NCBI RefSeq assembly: GCF_019218285.1
Contig: NZ_JAHUZG010000009.1
Location: 31,685 to 95,684, forward strand
Reading direction: 5' to 3'
Source: Antarctobacter sediminis
GTDB lineage: Bacteria > Pseudomonadota > Alphaproteobacteria > Rhodobacterales > Rhodobacteraceae
DNA length: 64,000 nucleotides
Below the pieces are notes generated by a model. The model searched no databases, was not told the origin of the DNA, and saw only the letters and a program-made list of their open reading frames with translations. Positions 56,935 to 64,000 of this stretch are shown here, one piece after another; position 1 is the stretch's first letter; the number at the start of each line of letters is the position of its first letter. The position numbers and the translations under genes are program-made.

Positions 56935-58480
56935 TCAACATCATCCCCAGGTCTTCGTGCGGTAGAATGTGACAGTGCATGACGAACCGACCGTCGAAAT
57001 CGGTGAAACGCATGCGCAGGGTCACGGTGCCAGCGGCGGGCACGGCGATCGTGTCCTGCCAATGTTTGTGGTCCAGCGGTTCGCCGTTGATGGCGATCAC
57101 CTGCATCGGGTTGACGTGCACATGGATCGGATGCGGGAAAGGGGTCAGGTTGACCAGTTCCCATTCCTCGGCCTCTCCCAGTTTGGCCACGATGTCATTG
57201 CGCTGGGGATCGAAGGGTTGACCGTTCAGCGTAAAGACCATGCCCTTGTACATGCCTTCGACATCCTGAGCGCCCAGTTCAATCTTGCGCTTGCGCACGA
57301 CTTCGGCGTCGGTGATGTCTGTCAGGATCTTGTTCTTGGGCAGCGGGCCCGAGGGGATCTCGGTGCCCATTTTGACGCCCGCCGGAACGCGGTCTGTGTC
57401 CTTGGGCAGGACAATCACCTCGGCCATCCGGGCATCGGGGATCGCAGTCTTGCCCTGCATAAAGGCCGGGCGATCAAGGACATAGGTTCCCGGCGCGCCC
57501 GCCTTGACCATAAGGTTCATGCGGTTGCCCGGCGCGACAAAAATCTCCTTGGTTTCGCGCGCCTCGGGGTAGGGGTTGCCGTCAAAGCCGATTTCCCAGA
57601 GGTCCAGACCGTCAAGGTTCATGGGCAGGAACTGTTCATCGCCGGCATTGAGAATGCGCCAGTGCTGAACCTCGCCCTCGCGCATGTAGATCCGCGGTTT
57701 GTAGACACCGTTGATCAGCCAATATCGTTCCGAGGTGAGGTCCCAGATCGTGTCATAGCTGTCCAGTTCGTCGGTCGTCGTGTCGACCACCGGCGCCTGA
57801 AACACAAGCACCCGTTCGATTGCGGCCGCGACCTCGGGCACCTCGTCCAGCGTGCCCTGCACGATCATCATCCCGGCACAGCCCGACGCAACCTGAACCG
57901 CGACAGAGCCGTGCCGGTGCGGGTGATACCAGTAGTTGCCCGCCGGGTGGTCGTCCGGCAGCCGCACGACGTAGTTAAAGCTCTCACCCGGGTTGATCTG
58001 AAGATAGACGTTGTCCGAATTGCCCTTGGGGCTGACGTGAAATCCGTGGAAATGCAGATTTGTGGAATTGAATTCGTTTGGCGTGTTCAGAACCGGGGGA
58101 GAAGTATCCTTGTTCGGCGGCATATTGTTATGCAGCGTGATTTCCATCTCATCCCCGGGATTTACCCGGAAGGTGGGCGCGGGAATTTCGCCAAGATATG
58201 TGCGCAGCCGCGCCTTGGCATAGGGCAGTTCGATATCCGCCATTTCCATCGGAAGATCGAGCTGAAACCGCCCGCCGCTGGAAAGAACCTCGCGCGGGTT
58301 CTTCAGATCGTCCTCCATCTGCAAGGGGGACTGCGCGGGAACAGACGTCGCATCCTGCGCCAAGGCGGACCGCGAGTAGGCCGCCAGAACACCAATCCCG
58401 CCGGCGGCGGTGGCCCCCATCAACAAGGCGCGCCGCGTGAGCCGCCCGGACAGAGGCGACAGGGAGCTGATGTTGGTCAT
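56915..58480 (-). CDS. Tat-exported multicopper oxidase (laccase/CueO-like)
   Basis: 521 aa. Tat signal (LTRRALLMGATAAGG, cut near ALAQ). Three cupredoxin domains with all four copper motifs: NLHFHGFHVS (H143, H145), WYHPHRHG (H186, H188), HPIHVHVNPM and HCHILPHEDLGMM, which gives the type 1 Cys, His and axial Met and the trinuclear centre. It should oxidise an organic or metal (Cu+, Mn2+, Fe2+) substrate with O2. There is no Met-rich insert like that of CueO, so an organic or electron-transfer role is as likely as copper tolerance. First gene of the six-gene operon; AAAGGA precedes the ATG. Confidence 0.93.
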   Translation of the reverse strand: MTNISSLSPLSGRLTRRALLMGATAAGGIGVLAAYSRSALAQDATSVPAQSPLQMEDDLKNPREVLSSGGRFQLDLPMEMADIELPYAKARLRTYLGEIPAPTFRVNPGDEMEITLHNNMPPNKDTSPPVLNTPNEFNSTNLHFHGFHVSPKGNSDNVYLQINPGESFNYVVRLPDDHPAGNYWYHPHRHGSVAVQVASGCAGMMIVQGTLDEVPEVAAAIERVLVFQAPVVDTTTDELDSYDTIWDLTSERYWLINGVYKPRIYMREGEVQHWRILNAGDEQFLPMNLDGLDLWEIGFDGNPYPEARETKEIFVAPGNRMNLMVKAGAPGTYVLDRPAFMQGKTAIPDARMAEVIVLPKDTDRVPAGVKMGTEIPSGPLPKNKILTDITDAEVVRKRKIELGAQDVEGMYKGMVFTLNGQPFDPQRNDIVAKLGEAEEWELVNLTPFPHPIHVHVNPMQVIAINGEPLDHKHWQDTIAVPAAGTVTLRMRFTDFDGRFVMHCHILPHEDLGMMLNVQIMA

Positions 58481-59023
58481 ACAACCTATCCTTTAAATGA
58501 AATTCCGTGGCGTCAAGGTATCAGCCCTGCCAGACCCCGCAAGGAAAAATCCCGGACGATGCTTAAAGACTTGTAAGACGGCGCAGGGATTCGGGTGGTG
58601 AAATGGGAAAAACCTAAAGAAATGTAAACAAAATTGCCAATTTACCGGGTTTTTAACGGCTGCTTTCTGTCCCGGCTGGGCGGGATGGCAACCGTCCATT
58701 TCCAACCTCGGGAACACAGAGGCCATCCTTGCGGTAAATCTCCCTTAAGGTGAATCCGAAATTCCTCCGCCAAGCAAAGGCACAACGATCGACGGCGGCG
58801 CATCTGCCTCGGCACCCTGATCAGAGCCATCTTGGCATCGGCGGAAAATCTTCCCAAGGTGGCCGTGTCCCCCTCCCCCGGTCCGGCCATCGGCTTCACC
58901 GGCAATCTGGCAGATTGGGGCCGCGGGGAAATACATTGACCACAGGCCCATTCGGCGAAAGAGTGCCCCCAGAGGCGCGCGGATTTTGGCGCGCTGTTTT
59001 TTTGACACCCGAAAGGATTGAAC
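58481..59023. other. 543-bp intergenic region upstream of the multicopper oxidase operon
   Basis: No credible gene: the open frames here lack family features and ribosome sites. The left part (58580-58650) is A/T-richer than its surroundings (AAACAAAATTGCC, TTTACCGGG) and likely holds the promoter of the oxidase operon. The right end has a strong terminator-like hairpin just before the serine hydrolase gene. The middle could be a leader RNA, a small RNA gene or a decayed gene. Confidence 0.5.
58974..59003 (+). terminator. Terminator-like hairpin 20 nt before the serine hydrolase start
   Basis: GGCGCGC-(8 nt)-GCGCGCT: a 7-bp stem (one G-U pair), then G and seven Ts (58997-59003). It ends a plus-strand transcript for which no upstream gene is visible, so it is either the end of a small RNA or an attenuator for the gene that starts at 59024. 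Confidence 0.7.
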
Positions 59024-60187
59024 ATGGAATTGGCTTCCCGGCTTCGGACGGTCCGAAATTTGTGCCTTGGTGCCGCATCATTTCTGGCAATTTCCGTCAC
59101 CACGGAACTGCATGCCGCCGAAACGGCAGAACAGGCCCTGCTGACGGACATTGCGCAGATGTACCAACTCTTGCTTGATTACCAGGTCGAACCACCCGCC
59201 GGTATTCTTGTCGCCGTGATGGGCGATGCCAGCTATATCGGCACGGTCGGAGAGGGACCGGACGGCGAAGCCCCCGCCGAGGACGGGATCTTTCGCATCG
59301 GGTCGATCTCGAAGGTGCTGGCCGGGCAGGTCATGGCGGCGATGATCGCCGAGGGCAAGATCCGGGCCGAAGATCCGGTCACCGATTACCTGCCGGATCT
59401 GCCCAATGCCAGCCTCAACGGCAAACCCCTTCGGCTGATCGACCTCGCCGGTCAGGCCGCCGGGCTGCCGCGCGACCTGCCGGTGACACCGAAGCCGGGC
59501 GAAACCGTGGACATGGCCAAGACCCTGCCCGCGATCCAAGACTGGATGTCCGGCAACGCGCTGATGTTCGAACCCGGTTCGCGCCTGTTCTATTCCAACT
59601 TTGGCTACCAGATCCTTGGCGCGGCCCTTGGGGCGGCCAATGGCACCACCTACGGCGAGGCGCTTGCGCAATATGTGACCGGCCCGCTGGGGATGCCGGA
59701 CACCGCCAATACCGTCGCCCCCGAGGCGATGGACCGTGTGATCCCGGCCTTTTTCTTCGATGAAAGCGAATTGCCCATGGTCGACGGTAGCGATCTTGTC
59801 GGCGCATCCGGAGGCATTTTCACCACCGCGCTGGATATTGAAACATGGCTGCGCTGGAATCTCGCACAGGATGCCGATCCGGTGCGAGACATCTTTCACA
59901 CGCCACATGCCAACCGCGAGGCCTATGCCTCGGTGTCGTTGATGGATGAATCCGGCCCGCTGGACGCGATGGGACTGGGCTGGGTCTTTATGAAGGGCAC
60001 GGATTACACCCCGTTCACCATCCAAAAGGCCGGCGCGCATGCAGGCTATATGGCCTATGTCGCCATGGCGCCGGAACGTCAGGCAGCGGTTTTCATGGGC
60101 ATCAACCAATATGAATTCACCAAGGACATTGCGATGACCGAATTGGTGAATTCGATGCTGGCCAGCCTGCCGGGCGCGATGGACTGA
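59024..60187 (+). CDS. Exported serine hydrolase, beta-lactamase/esterase (class C) family
   Basis: 387 aa from the ATG at 59024 (AAAGGA upstream). Signal peptide to about residue 31 (LGAASFLAISVTTELHAA). Penicillin-binding-like catalytic motifs: S94-I-S-K97 (FRIGSISKVLAG), Y190-S-N192 (RLFYSNFGYQ), and a late HAGYMAYVAMAP in place of the KTG motif. Such proteins are esterases, D-amino peptidases or AmpC-like enzymes; clinical-type beta-lactamase activity is not implied. It stands alone on the plus strand after a possible attenuator, convergent with the PNPOx-reductase gene. Confidence 0.88.
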   Translation: MELASRLRTVRNLCLGAASFLAISVTTELHAAETAEQALLTDIAQMYQLLLDYQVEPPAGILVAVMGDASYIGTVGEGPDGEAPAEDGIFRIGSISKVLAGQVMAAMIAEGKIRAEDPVTDYLPDLPNASLNGKPLRLIDLAGQAAGLPRDLPVTPKPGETVDMAKTLPAIQDWMSGNALMFEPGSRLFYSNFGYQILGAALGAANGTTYGEALAQYVTGPLGMPDTANTVAPEAMDRVIPAFFFDESELPMVDGSDLVGASGGIFTTALDIETWLRWNLAQDADPVRDIFHTPHANREAYASVSLMDESGPLDAMGLGWVFMKGTDYTPFTIQKAGAHAGYMAYVAMAPERQAAVFMGINQYEFTKDIAMTELVNSMLASLPGAMD

Positions 60188-60218
60188 ACAGAATGCGGCC
60201 AAGGCCCCGCCTGACGGG

Positions 60219-61868
60219 TCACTTGGCCGAACCGCCCGGCGCGGGGCCAAAGGTTTCAAAGCGGATATGTTCGGGCGGCACGCCCGCGTCCTCCAGCCCC
60301 TGCGTCAGCTCAGCGACAAAGCCGGTTGGCCCGCACAGCATGTATCGCGCGTCCGGGCCCGCCAGCAAACCCAGCACATCCTGAACGGTCACCCGCCCGG
60401 CCATATCAAAATCACGCCCCGGCACATCGCCCGGGTCGGGCTGACTGTAAAACAGGCGCTGCCGCAGATGCGGGTGGCTGGCCACCAGCCCTGCGATCTC
60501 GGCGCGATGGGCATGGCTGCGGCCGTTCCGGGCACCGTGAATGAACCAAGCGGGCCGACCGCTGGCCGCCGCGCCATGTAGCAGCGACAGCATGGGTGTC
60601 AGACCGACACCGGCGCCGACCAGAACAAGCACAGAGCTTTTGCCCCCGTCGTCGGCGGTGAACTCTCCGGTCGGGGACTGCGCCTCGATCACATCGCCGA
60701 TCTGTAACCGATCGTGCAGGGCGCGTGACATCACCCCCTGCGGCTCTCGCTTGACGCTTAGCCGGTACAGCGGATCGGTCGGCGCGCCAGACAGGGAATA
60801 GCTGCGGCTGACGGGCGCTGTCTGTCCGGGGATCCGCAGGGTGATCGGAAGATGTTGACCGGGCGAAAACGGTTCAAGCGCGCGCCCGTCCGCCGGAGCA
60901 AAGTAAAACGCCGTGACCGTATCGCTTTCCTGCTGCCGCCGCTCCAGCCGCAACCGGCGCCTGCGATGATCCAGACGCGCCCACCGCAGGGACAGCGCGG
61001 CGGGACGGTCCAGCACTGTTTCGATCTCGACCGTGATCATGCGCCATGCGTCGGGATCATGCGCCCCGACAGGCGACCAATCGACCGTCGCACGCCCGCT
61101 GAGATGCAAAAGACCGCCGGTTTCGAAATCCACAAAGACCAGCCCAACACGCGGATCGGCGATGATATTGCCGATCGTGTTGAAGAAATTATTGCCCATG
61201 TAGTCCGGTATTTGCAGTTGGGTCGGGCTGGTGACGCGGACAAATCCGGGCGCGCCACCACGGTGCGACGCATCATAGCCGTTGGAGGCCAGCGGTTTTG
61301 ACACGTGATGGCCGGATCCGATGAACAAAGTATCCGCCGCATGGATGCGGTCGATTTGCGCGGGGGTCAGTTTGCTCGACCGACGGGGGGCCAAAGGCCT
61401 GTTCGGCACCCGCGCAAGGCTGCGTTCGTGGATGTATTGCGGGCAATTGCCAAAGGTCTGGGCCATCGCGATCAAATAGCCCCCGGCTTGCGCGGAGACC
61501 GAACCGCTGAACCGGTTGCGGCGGCGCGTGGCAAGGTCGATCCCCACCGCGCCGATCTGGCCGCCGGCGGCAAAACGGCTGTGGAGCGGGTCGGCCTGCG
61601 GAACCTCTGTTGCCAGATGCAGATGGCGCGGATCGGGCGAGGTCACGAACCCGTCGGATCCTTCGATCACGCTGACCCATGTCCGGCCCTCGGGATCGCC
61701 ACCGGCAACAACAAGGAAGGGCAGCGCGGTGTGAAAAGCGCGGTGCTGTTCGGGCAGGTGATCGCGGATAAAACCACCGGCCCATTGCGCCACGTCCCCG
61801 ACGCCTGCGCGCTCTTGCGCCGCGCGTTCACCGTGGTGGAACGGGTTTTCAACAGTCTTGGTCATCAT
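60219..61868 (-). CDS. PNPOx-like domain fused to a flavodoxin/ferredoxin reductase module
   Basis: 549 aa from the ATG at 61868 (AGAGG upstream; the ATG one codon later is equally good). Residues 30-280: pyridoxamine-phosphate-oxidase-like FMN barrel (HTALPFLVVAGGDPEGRTWV, YMGNNFFNTIGNI). Residues 290-400: FAD-binding reductase domain with RSYSLSG. Residues 405-545: NAD-binding domain (VLVGAGVGLTPMLSLLHGAA, YMLCGPTGFVAEL). Related fusions usually end with a 2Fe-2S plant-type ferredoxin domain; this one stops after RFETFGPAPGG, without it. Function unknown. It follows the GST by 52 nt on the same strand. Confidence 0.87.
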   Translation of the reverse strand: MMTKTVENPFHHGERAAQERAGVGDVAQWAGGFIRDHLPEQHRAFHTALPFLVVAGGDPEGRTWVSVIEGSDGFVTSPDPRHLHLATEVPQADPLHSRFAAGGQIGAVGIDLATRRRNRFSGSVSAQAGGYLIAMAQTFGNCPQYIHERSLARVPNRPLAPRRSSKLTPAQIDRIHAADTLFIGSGHHVSKPLASNGYDASHRGGAPGFVRVTSPTQLQIPDYMGNNFFNTIGNIIADPRVGLVFVDFETGGLLHLSGRATVDWSPVGAHDPDAWRMITVEIETVLDRPAALSLRWARLDHRRRRLRLERRQQESDTVTAFYFAPADGRALEPFSPGQHLPITLRIPGQTAPVSRSYSLSGAPTDPLYRLSVKREPQGVMSRALHDRLQIGDVIEAQSPTGEFTADDGGKSSVLVLVGAGVGLTPMLSLLHGAAASGRPAWFIHGARNGRSHAHRAEIAGLVASHPHLRQRLFYSQPDPGDVPGRDFDMAGRVTVQDVLGLLAGPDARYMLCGPTGFVAELTQGLEDAGVPPEHIRFETFGPAPGGSAK

Positions 61869-61920
61869 GGGAACCTCTGGACAGACGAAAAGGCCGGGGC
61901 GCCGAACCCCGGCCGGGGCA

Positions 61921-62544
61921 CTACGCCAGTTCGGGCAGGGGCGAGGTGGCCATGGCAACAAAGCCTTTCTGCGCCTCGATCCGCGCAAGCCAGGCCCGGA
62001 GGTTCGGATAGGGGGCCAGATCAACCCCGCCTTCGGGCGCATGAGCAATATAGCTGTAGCCCGCAACATCGGCGATTGTGATGACCTCTGCCGCCAGCCA
62101 GTCACGTCCGGCCAGATGCGCTTCCATCACGGCAAACAGCGCATGCGCCTTTTGCACGGCGGCCGAATGGTCATGCGCGGTTCCAAAAACCTTGACCAGA
62201 CGCGCCGCAGCCGGTCCCGAATAGATATTGTCGGCGGCAACGCTCAGCCAGCGCTGCACCTCGGCCAGCGCCTTGGGGTCACCGGGCAACCAGGACGTGC
62301 CCTTGGCATAGGCCTGCACAAGGTAGACCAGGATCGCATTGCTGTCCGACAGGGTATAGCCGTTGTCATCGATGGCAGGGACAAGGCCGAAGGGGCTGAT
62401 CTTGAGGTACTCGGGCGCCTTGTGCGCGCCGTTCGCCATGTCGAGATCGACAGTTTGATAAGGCAGACCGAGAAAGGACAGCATCAGTTCGACGCGATGA
62501 CAATGGCCGGACTTGGGGTTCCGATACAGTTTGATGGGGGTCAT
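61921..62544 (-). CDS. Glutathione S-transferase
   Basis: 207 aa from the ATG at 62544. Thioredoxin-like domain (IKLYRNPKSGHCHRVELMLS, SPFGLVPAIDDNGYTLSDSN with the cis-Pro and the glutathione gamma-Glu site) and helical C domain (WLAAEVITIADVAGYSYIAH). The serine/cysteine near the N terminus (SGHCHR) suggests a GST of the beta or theta-like type. It is divergent from a LysR regulator with a 111-bp gap, a typical LysR target arrangement, and likely forms an operon with the PNPOx-reductase. Confidence 0.92.
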   Translation of the reverse strand: MTPIKLYRNPKSGHCHRVELMLSFLGLPYQTVDLDMANGAHKAPEYLKISPFGLVPAIDDNGYTLSDSNAILVYLVQAYAKGTSWLPGDPKALAEVQRWLSVAADNIYSGPAAARLVKVFGTAHDHSAAVQKAHALFAVMEAHLAGRDWLAAEVITIADVAGYSYIAHAPEGGVDLAPYPNLRAWLARIEAQKGFVAMATSPLPELA

Positions 62545-62593
62545 GGGCTTTCCTTGGTGTTGTTGGATGCCCTGCAAGCTAATTTGCGCCACC

Positions 62594-62601
62594 ATTCGAA
62601 T
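62594..62601. promoter_or_regulatory. Candidate LysR site (ATTCGAAT) in the GST-lysR gap
   Basis: An ATTCGAAT palindrome in the middle of the 111-bp divergent gap between GST (62544) and the LysR gene (62656), in A/T-rich DNA. LysR proteins bind such dyads between divergent genes; not proven here. Confidence 0.35.
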
Positions 62602-62655
62602 TAATATACCCAATGCAAAAGGTACTATTCCACAAGTTGATGCTAATCGGATCTC

Positions 62656-63552
62656 ATGGACCGTCTGCAAAGCCTGGAAGTCTTTATCGCCGTGGCCGAA
62701 GCCCAAAGCTTTGCCGAAGGCGCGCGCCGCATGGGATTAAGCGCGCCATCCGCCACGCGGGGTGTCAACGCCCTGGAAGAGCGCCTTGGCGCACGGCTGT
62801 TCACGCGCACCACGCGGCGGGTGCGGCTGACCGATGTGGGGCGGGCCTATCTGGAGGACGCACGCCACATCCTTGCCCAGCTTCAGGCGGCGGACGATGC
62901 GGCGGCGGGCGCGGCCTCCAACCCCAAGGGCGAACTGCGGCTCACCTGTTCCAATGAATTCGGGCGCATCTATGTGACCCCGATCCTGACCGAATTCCTG
63001 AACACCCATCCTGAGGTTTCCGCCGATGTGGTCATGGTCGACCGCGTGGTGAACATGGTCGAAGAAGGGTATGATGTCGCCGTGCGGATCGGCCCGCTGC
63101 CGCCATCCGGCCTTGTGGCCGTGCGCGTAGGCAGCGTGCGCCGGATCGTCTGCGGCGCGCCCGGATATTTCGAAACCCACGGCATCCCCCAAGACCCGGC
63201 GGACCTGATCCGGCATCAGATCGCGGTCGCGGCGCCTGTCAGCCCGGTGACCGAATGGCGTTTCGGTCGCGACCAGTCACAGGTGGTTCGGGTTACGCCG
63301 CGCCTGCGGCTCAGCAGCGTGGCGGCGGCGATTTCGGTTGCGCGCGAAGGCTGGGGACTGACGCGGGTGCTGTCCTACCAAGTGGGGCCGGATCTGATCG
63401 ACGGTCGACTGCAAAGCGTTCTGGAGGACTTTGAGCCGGAACCCCTGCCGATTCACCTGGTGCATGTCGAAGGCCGGCGCGCCCCGGCCAAGGTCCGCAG
63501 CTTTATCGACCTTGCCAAGGCGCGACTGCGCGCTGTCGCCGTATTGCAATGA
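62656..63552 (+). CDS. LysR-family transcriptional regulator
   Basis: 298 aa. N-terminal LysR winged HTH (MDRLQSLEVFIAVAEAQSFA, ATRGVNALEERLGARLFTRT) and a C-terminal effector-binding domain (GELRLTCSNEFGRIYVTPIL, VRIGPLPPSGLVAVRVGSVR), closest to the CrgA/DmlR-like subgroup. Divergent from the GST/PNPOx-reductase pair, which is its likely target. Confidence 0.94.
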   Translation: MDRLQSLEVFIAVAEAQSFAEGARRMGLSAPSATRGVNALEERLGARLFTRTTRRVRLTDVGRAYLEDARHILAQLQAADDAAAGAASNPKGELRLTCSNEFGRIYVTPILTEFLNTHPEVSADVVMVDRVVNMVEEGYDVAVRIGPLPPSGLVAVRVGSVRRIVCGAPGYFETHGIPQDPADLIRHQIAVAAPVSPVTEWRFGRDQSQVVRVTPRLRLSSVAAAISVAREGWGLTRVLSYQVGPDLIDGRLQSVLEDFEPEPLPIHLVHVEGRRAPAKVRSFIDLAKARLRAVAVLQ

Positions 63553-63570
63553 CCGGGCGACAGGCGGGGA

Positions 63571-64000
63571 TCATGCCGGGACGGCACTCGGCCTGGCCCG
63601 TTCGAACATCCCGAAAAGATCTCGCGGGTCGTCCGGGTCGGCAATCATGTCCAGCCGGGTGAAATAGGGCGTGCCCCGGATCGCACGCGCGACATAGCGC
63701 AGGGCGCTGAAATCCTCGATGGCAAAACCCACACTGTCGAACAGGGTGATTTGCCGGTGCTCCGTGCGTCCCGGGGCCTGACCCGCGATGACCTGCCAGA
63801 GCTCGGTCACCGGGTGATCGGGGGCCAGTTGCTGGATTTCGCCTTCGATCCGGGTTTGTGGCGGGTATTCGACAAAGATCGACGCGCGCATCAGGATGTC
63901 CCGGTGCAGCTCTGTCTTGCCGGGGCAATCGCCACCGATGGCATTCACGTGGACACCGGCCCCAACCATATTGTCGGTCAGGATCGTCGCATATTGTTTG
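63571..64000 (-). CDS. Ornithine cyclodeaminase/mu-crystallin family protein, C-terminal part
   Basis: 143 codons seen; the 5' part lies beyond the right edge. The frame is open to the edge, upstream of a possible internal ATG at 63969. HVNAIGGDCPGKTELHRDIL is the family signature (NAD-binding domain of ornithine cyclodeaminase, alanine dehydrogenase and ketimine reductases), followed by ITLFDSVGFAIEDFSALRYV. It would act on an amino acid or cyclic imine. Convergent with the LysR gene with an 18-nt gap. Confidence 0.9.
   Translation of the reverse strand, partial: KQYATILTDNMVGAGVHVNAIGGDCPGKTELHRDILMRASIFVEYPPQTRIEGEIQQLAPDHPVTELWQVIAGQAPGRTEHRQITLFDSVGFAIEDFSALRYVARAIRGTPYFTRLDMIADPDDPRDLFGMFERARPSAVPA

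Noticed and set aside
58520..58560. MerR/CueR-like copper operator upstream of the multicopper oxidase
   Set aside because: On the minus strand CCTTGC-N7-GCAGGG is only a partial dyad and the promoter boxes are unclear; too weak to report as a feature.
59024..60187. True antibiotic beta-lactamase
   Set aside because: SxxK and YxN motifs are shared by many esterases and peptidases; no feature specific to resistance enzymes is visible.

Overview
The window looks like a stretch of a repABC-type plasmid or chromid from an alphaproteobacterium, most likely of the Rhodobacteraceae (Roseobacter group). The reasons are a complete repA-repB-repC cassette with its antisense RNA, GC-rich coding sequence packed on both strands, many ABC importers, overlapping TGATG/ATGA gene junctions and family-typical proteins. 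I identify about 59 protein genes, one small RNA gene and no tRNA, rRNA, transposase or CRISPR array. Genus and species cannot be fixed from the sequence alone.

Layout. 1-4659 (minus): an aldo/keto reductase-RidA fusion, an M20 amidohydrolase, an M24 peptidase and the start of a family-5 solute-binding protein. 4953-9262 (plus): a polar amino-acid ABC importer followed by a NodB-type deacetylase and a GAF protein. 9242-13447 (minus): a dppBCDF-type importer and an XRE-cupin regulator, with the matching binding protein divergent at 13631-15220. 15273-18808 (minus): repC, repB, repA, with two identical 16-bp parS-type palindromes and a ctRNA gene. 19115-23133 (plus): an NAD-kinase-like protein and the two-subunit glycine decarboxylase GcvPA/GcvPB. 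23248-23816 (minus): a ParE/ParD-like toxin-antitoxin pair. 23870-32067 (minus): a sugar-type ABC importer with an aminotransferase, a DapA-family lyase and two SDRs; an IclR regulator diverges at 32236. 33084-36768 (minus): an opine-oxidase-like FAD/2Fe-2S dehydrogenase with a DAO subunit and a hydroxyacid dehydrogenase. 36852-44019: an SDR, a GST, an OYE-type reductase, a second DapA-family lyase, a TIM-barrel isomerase, a second DAO and an aldehyde dehydrogenase. 44158-52434 (plus): a second complete dpp-type importer followed by an M24 peptidase, an SDR and a BKACE enzyme. 52455-58480 (minus): an exported redox operon (multicopper oxidase, cytochrome c, phytochelatin-synthase-like protein, FAD/Fe-S GMC dehydrogenase with a Tat-exported small subunit, 12-TM transporter). 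59024-64000: a serine hydrolase, a PNPOx-reductase fusion, a GST with divergent LysR regulator, and the end of an ornithine cyclodeaminase-family gene.

How it fits together. The first 52 kb read as a catabolic island for small nitrogenous compounds: importers bring in peptides, opine-like or N-acylated compounds; M24 and M20 enzymes hydrolyse them; DAO/HcnAB-type dehydrogenases, aminotransferase and RidA handle amines and imines; SDR, DapA, BKACE and ALDH enzymes break down the carbon skeletons; GcvPA/PB could decarboxylate glycine. The strongest new signal is a shared 14-bp palindromic element (core CGAACA-NN-TGTTCG and variants such as CGAACAAAAGTNCG) in the promoter regions of at least eight operons between 3 and 44 kb. 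It suggests that one regulator, probably the IclR protein encoded beside one of the two perfect copies, controls the island as a unit. The second candidate system is the 52.4-58.5 kb exported copper/heme/flavin operon that contains a periplasmic phytochelatin-synthase-like protein.
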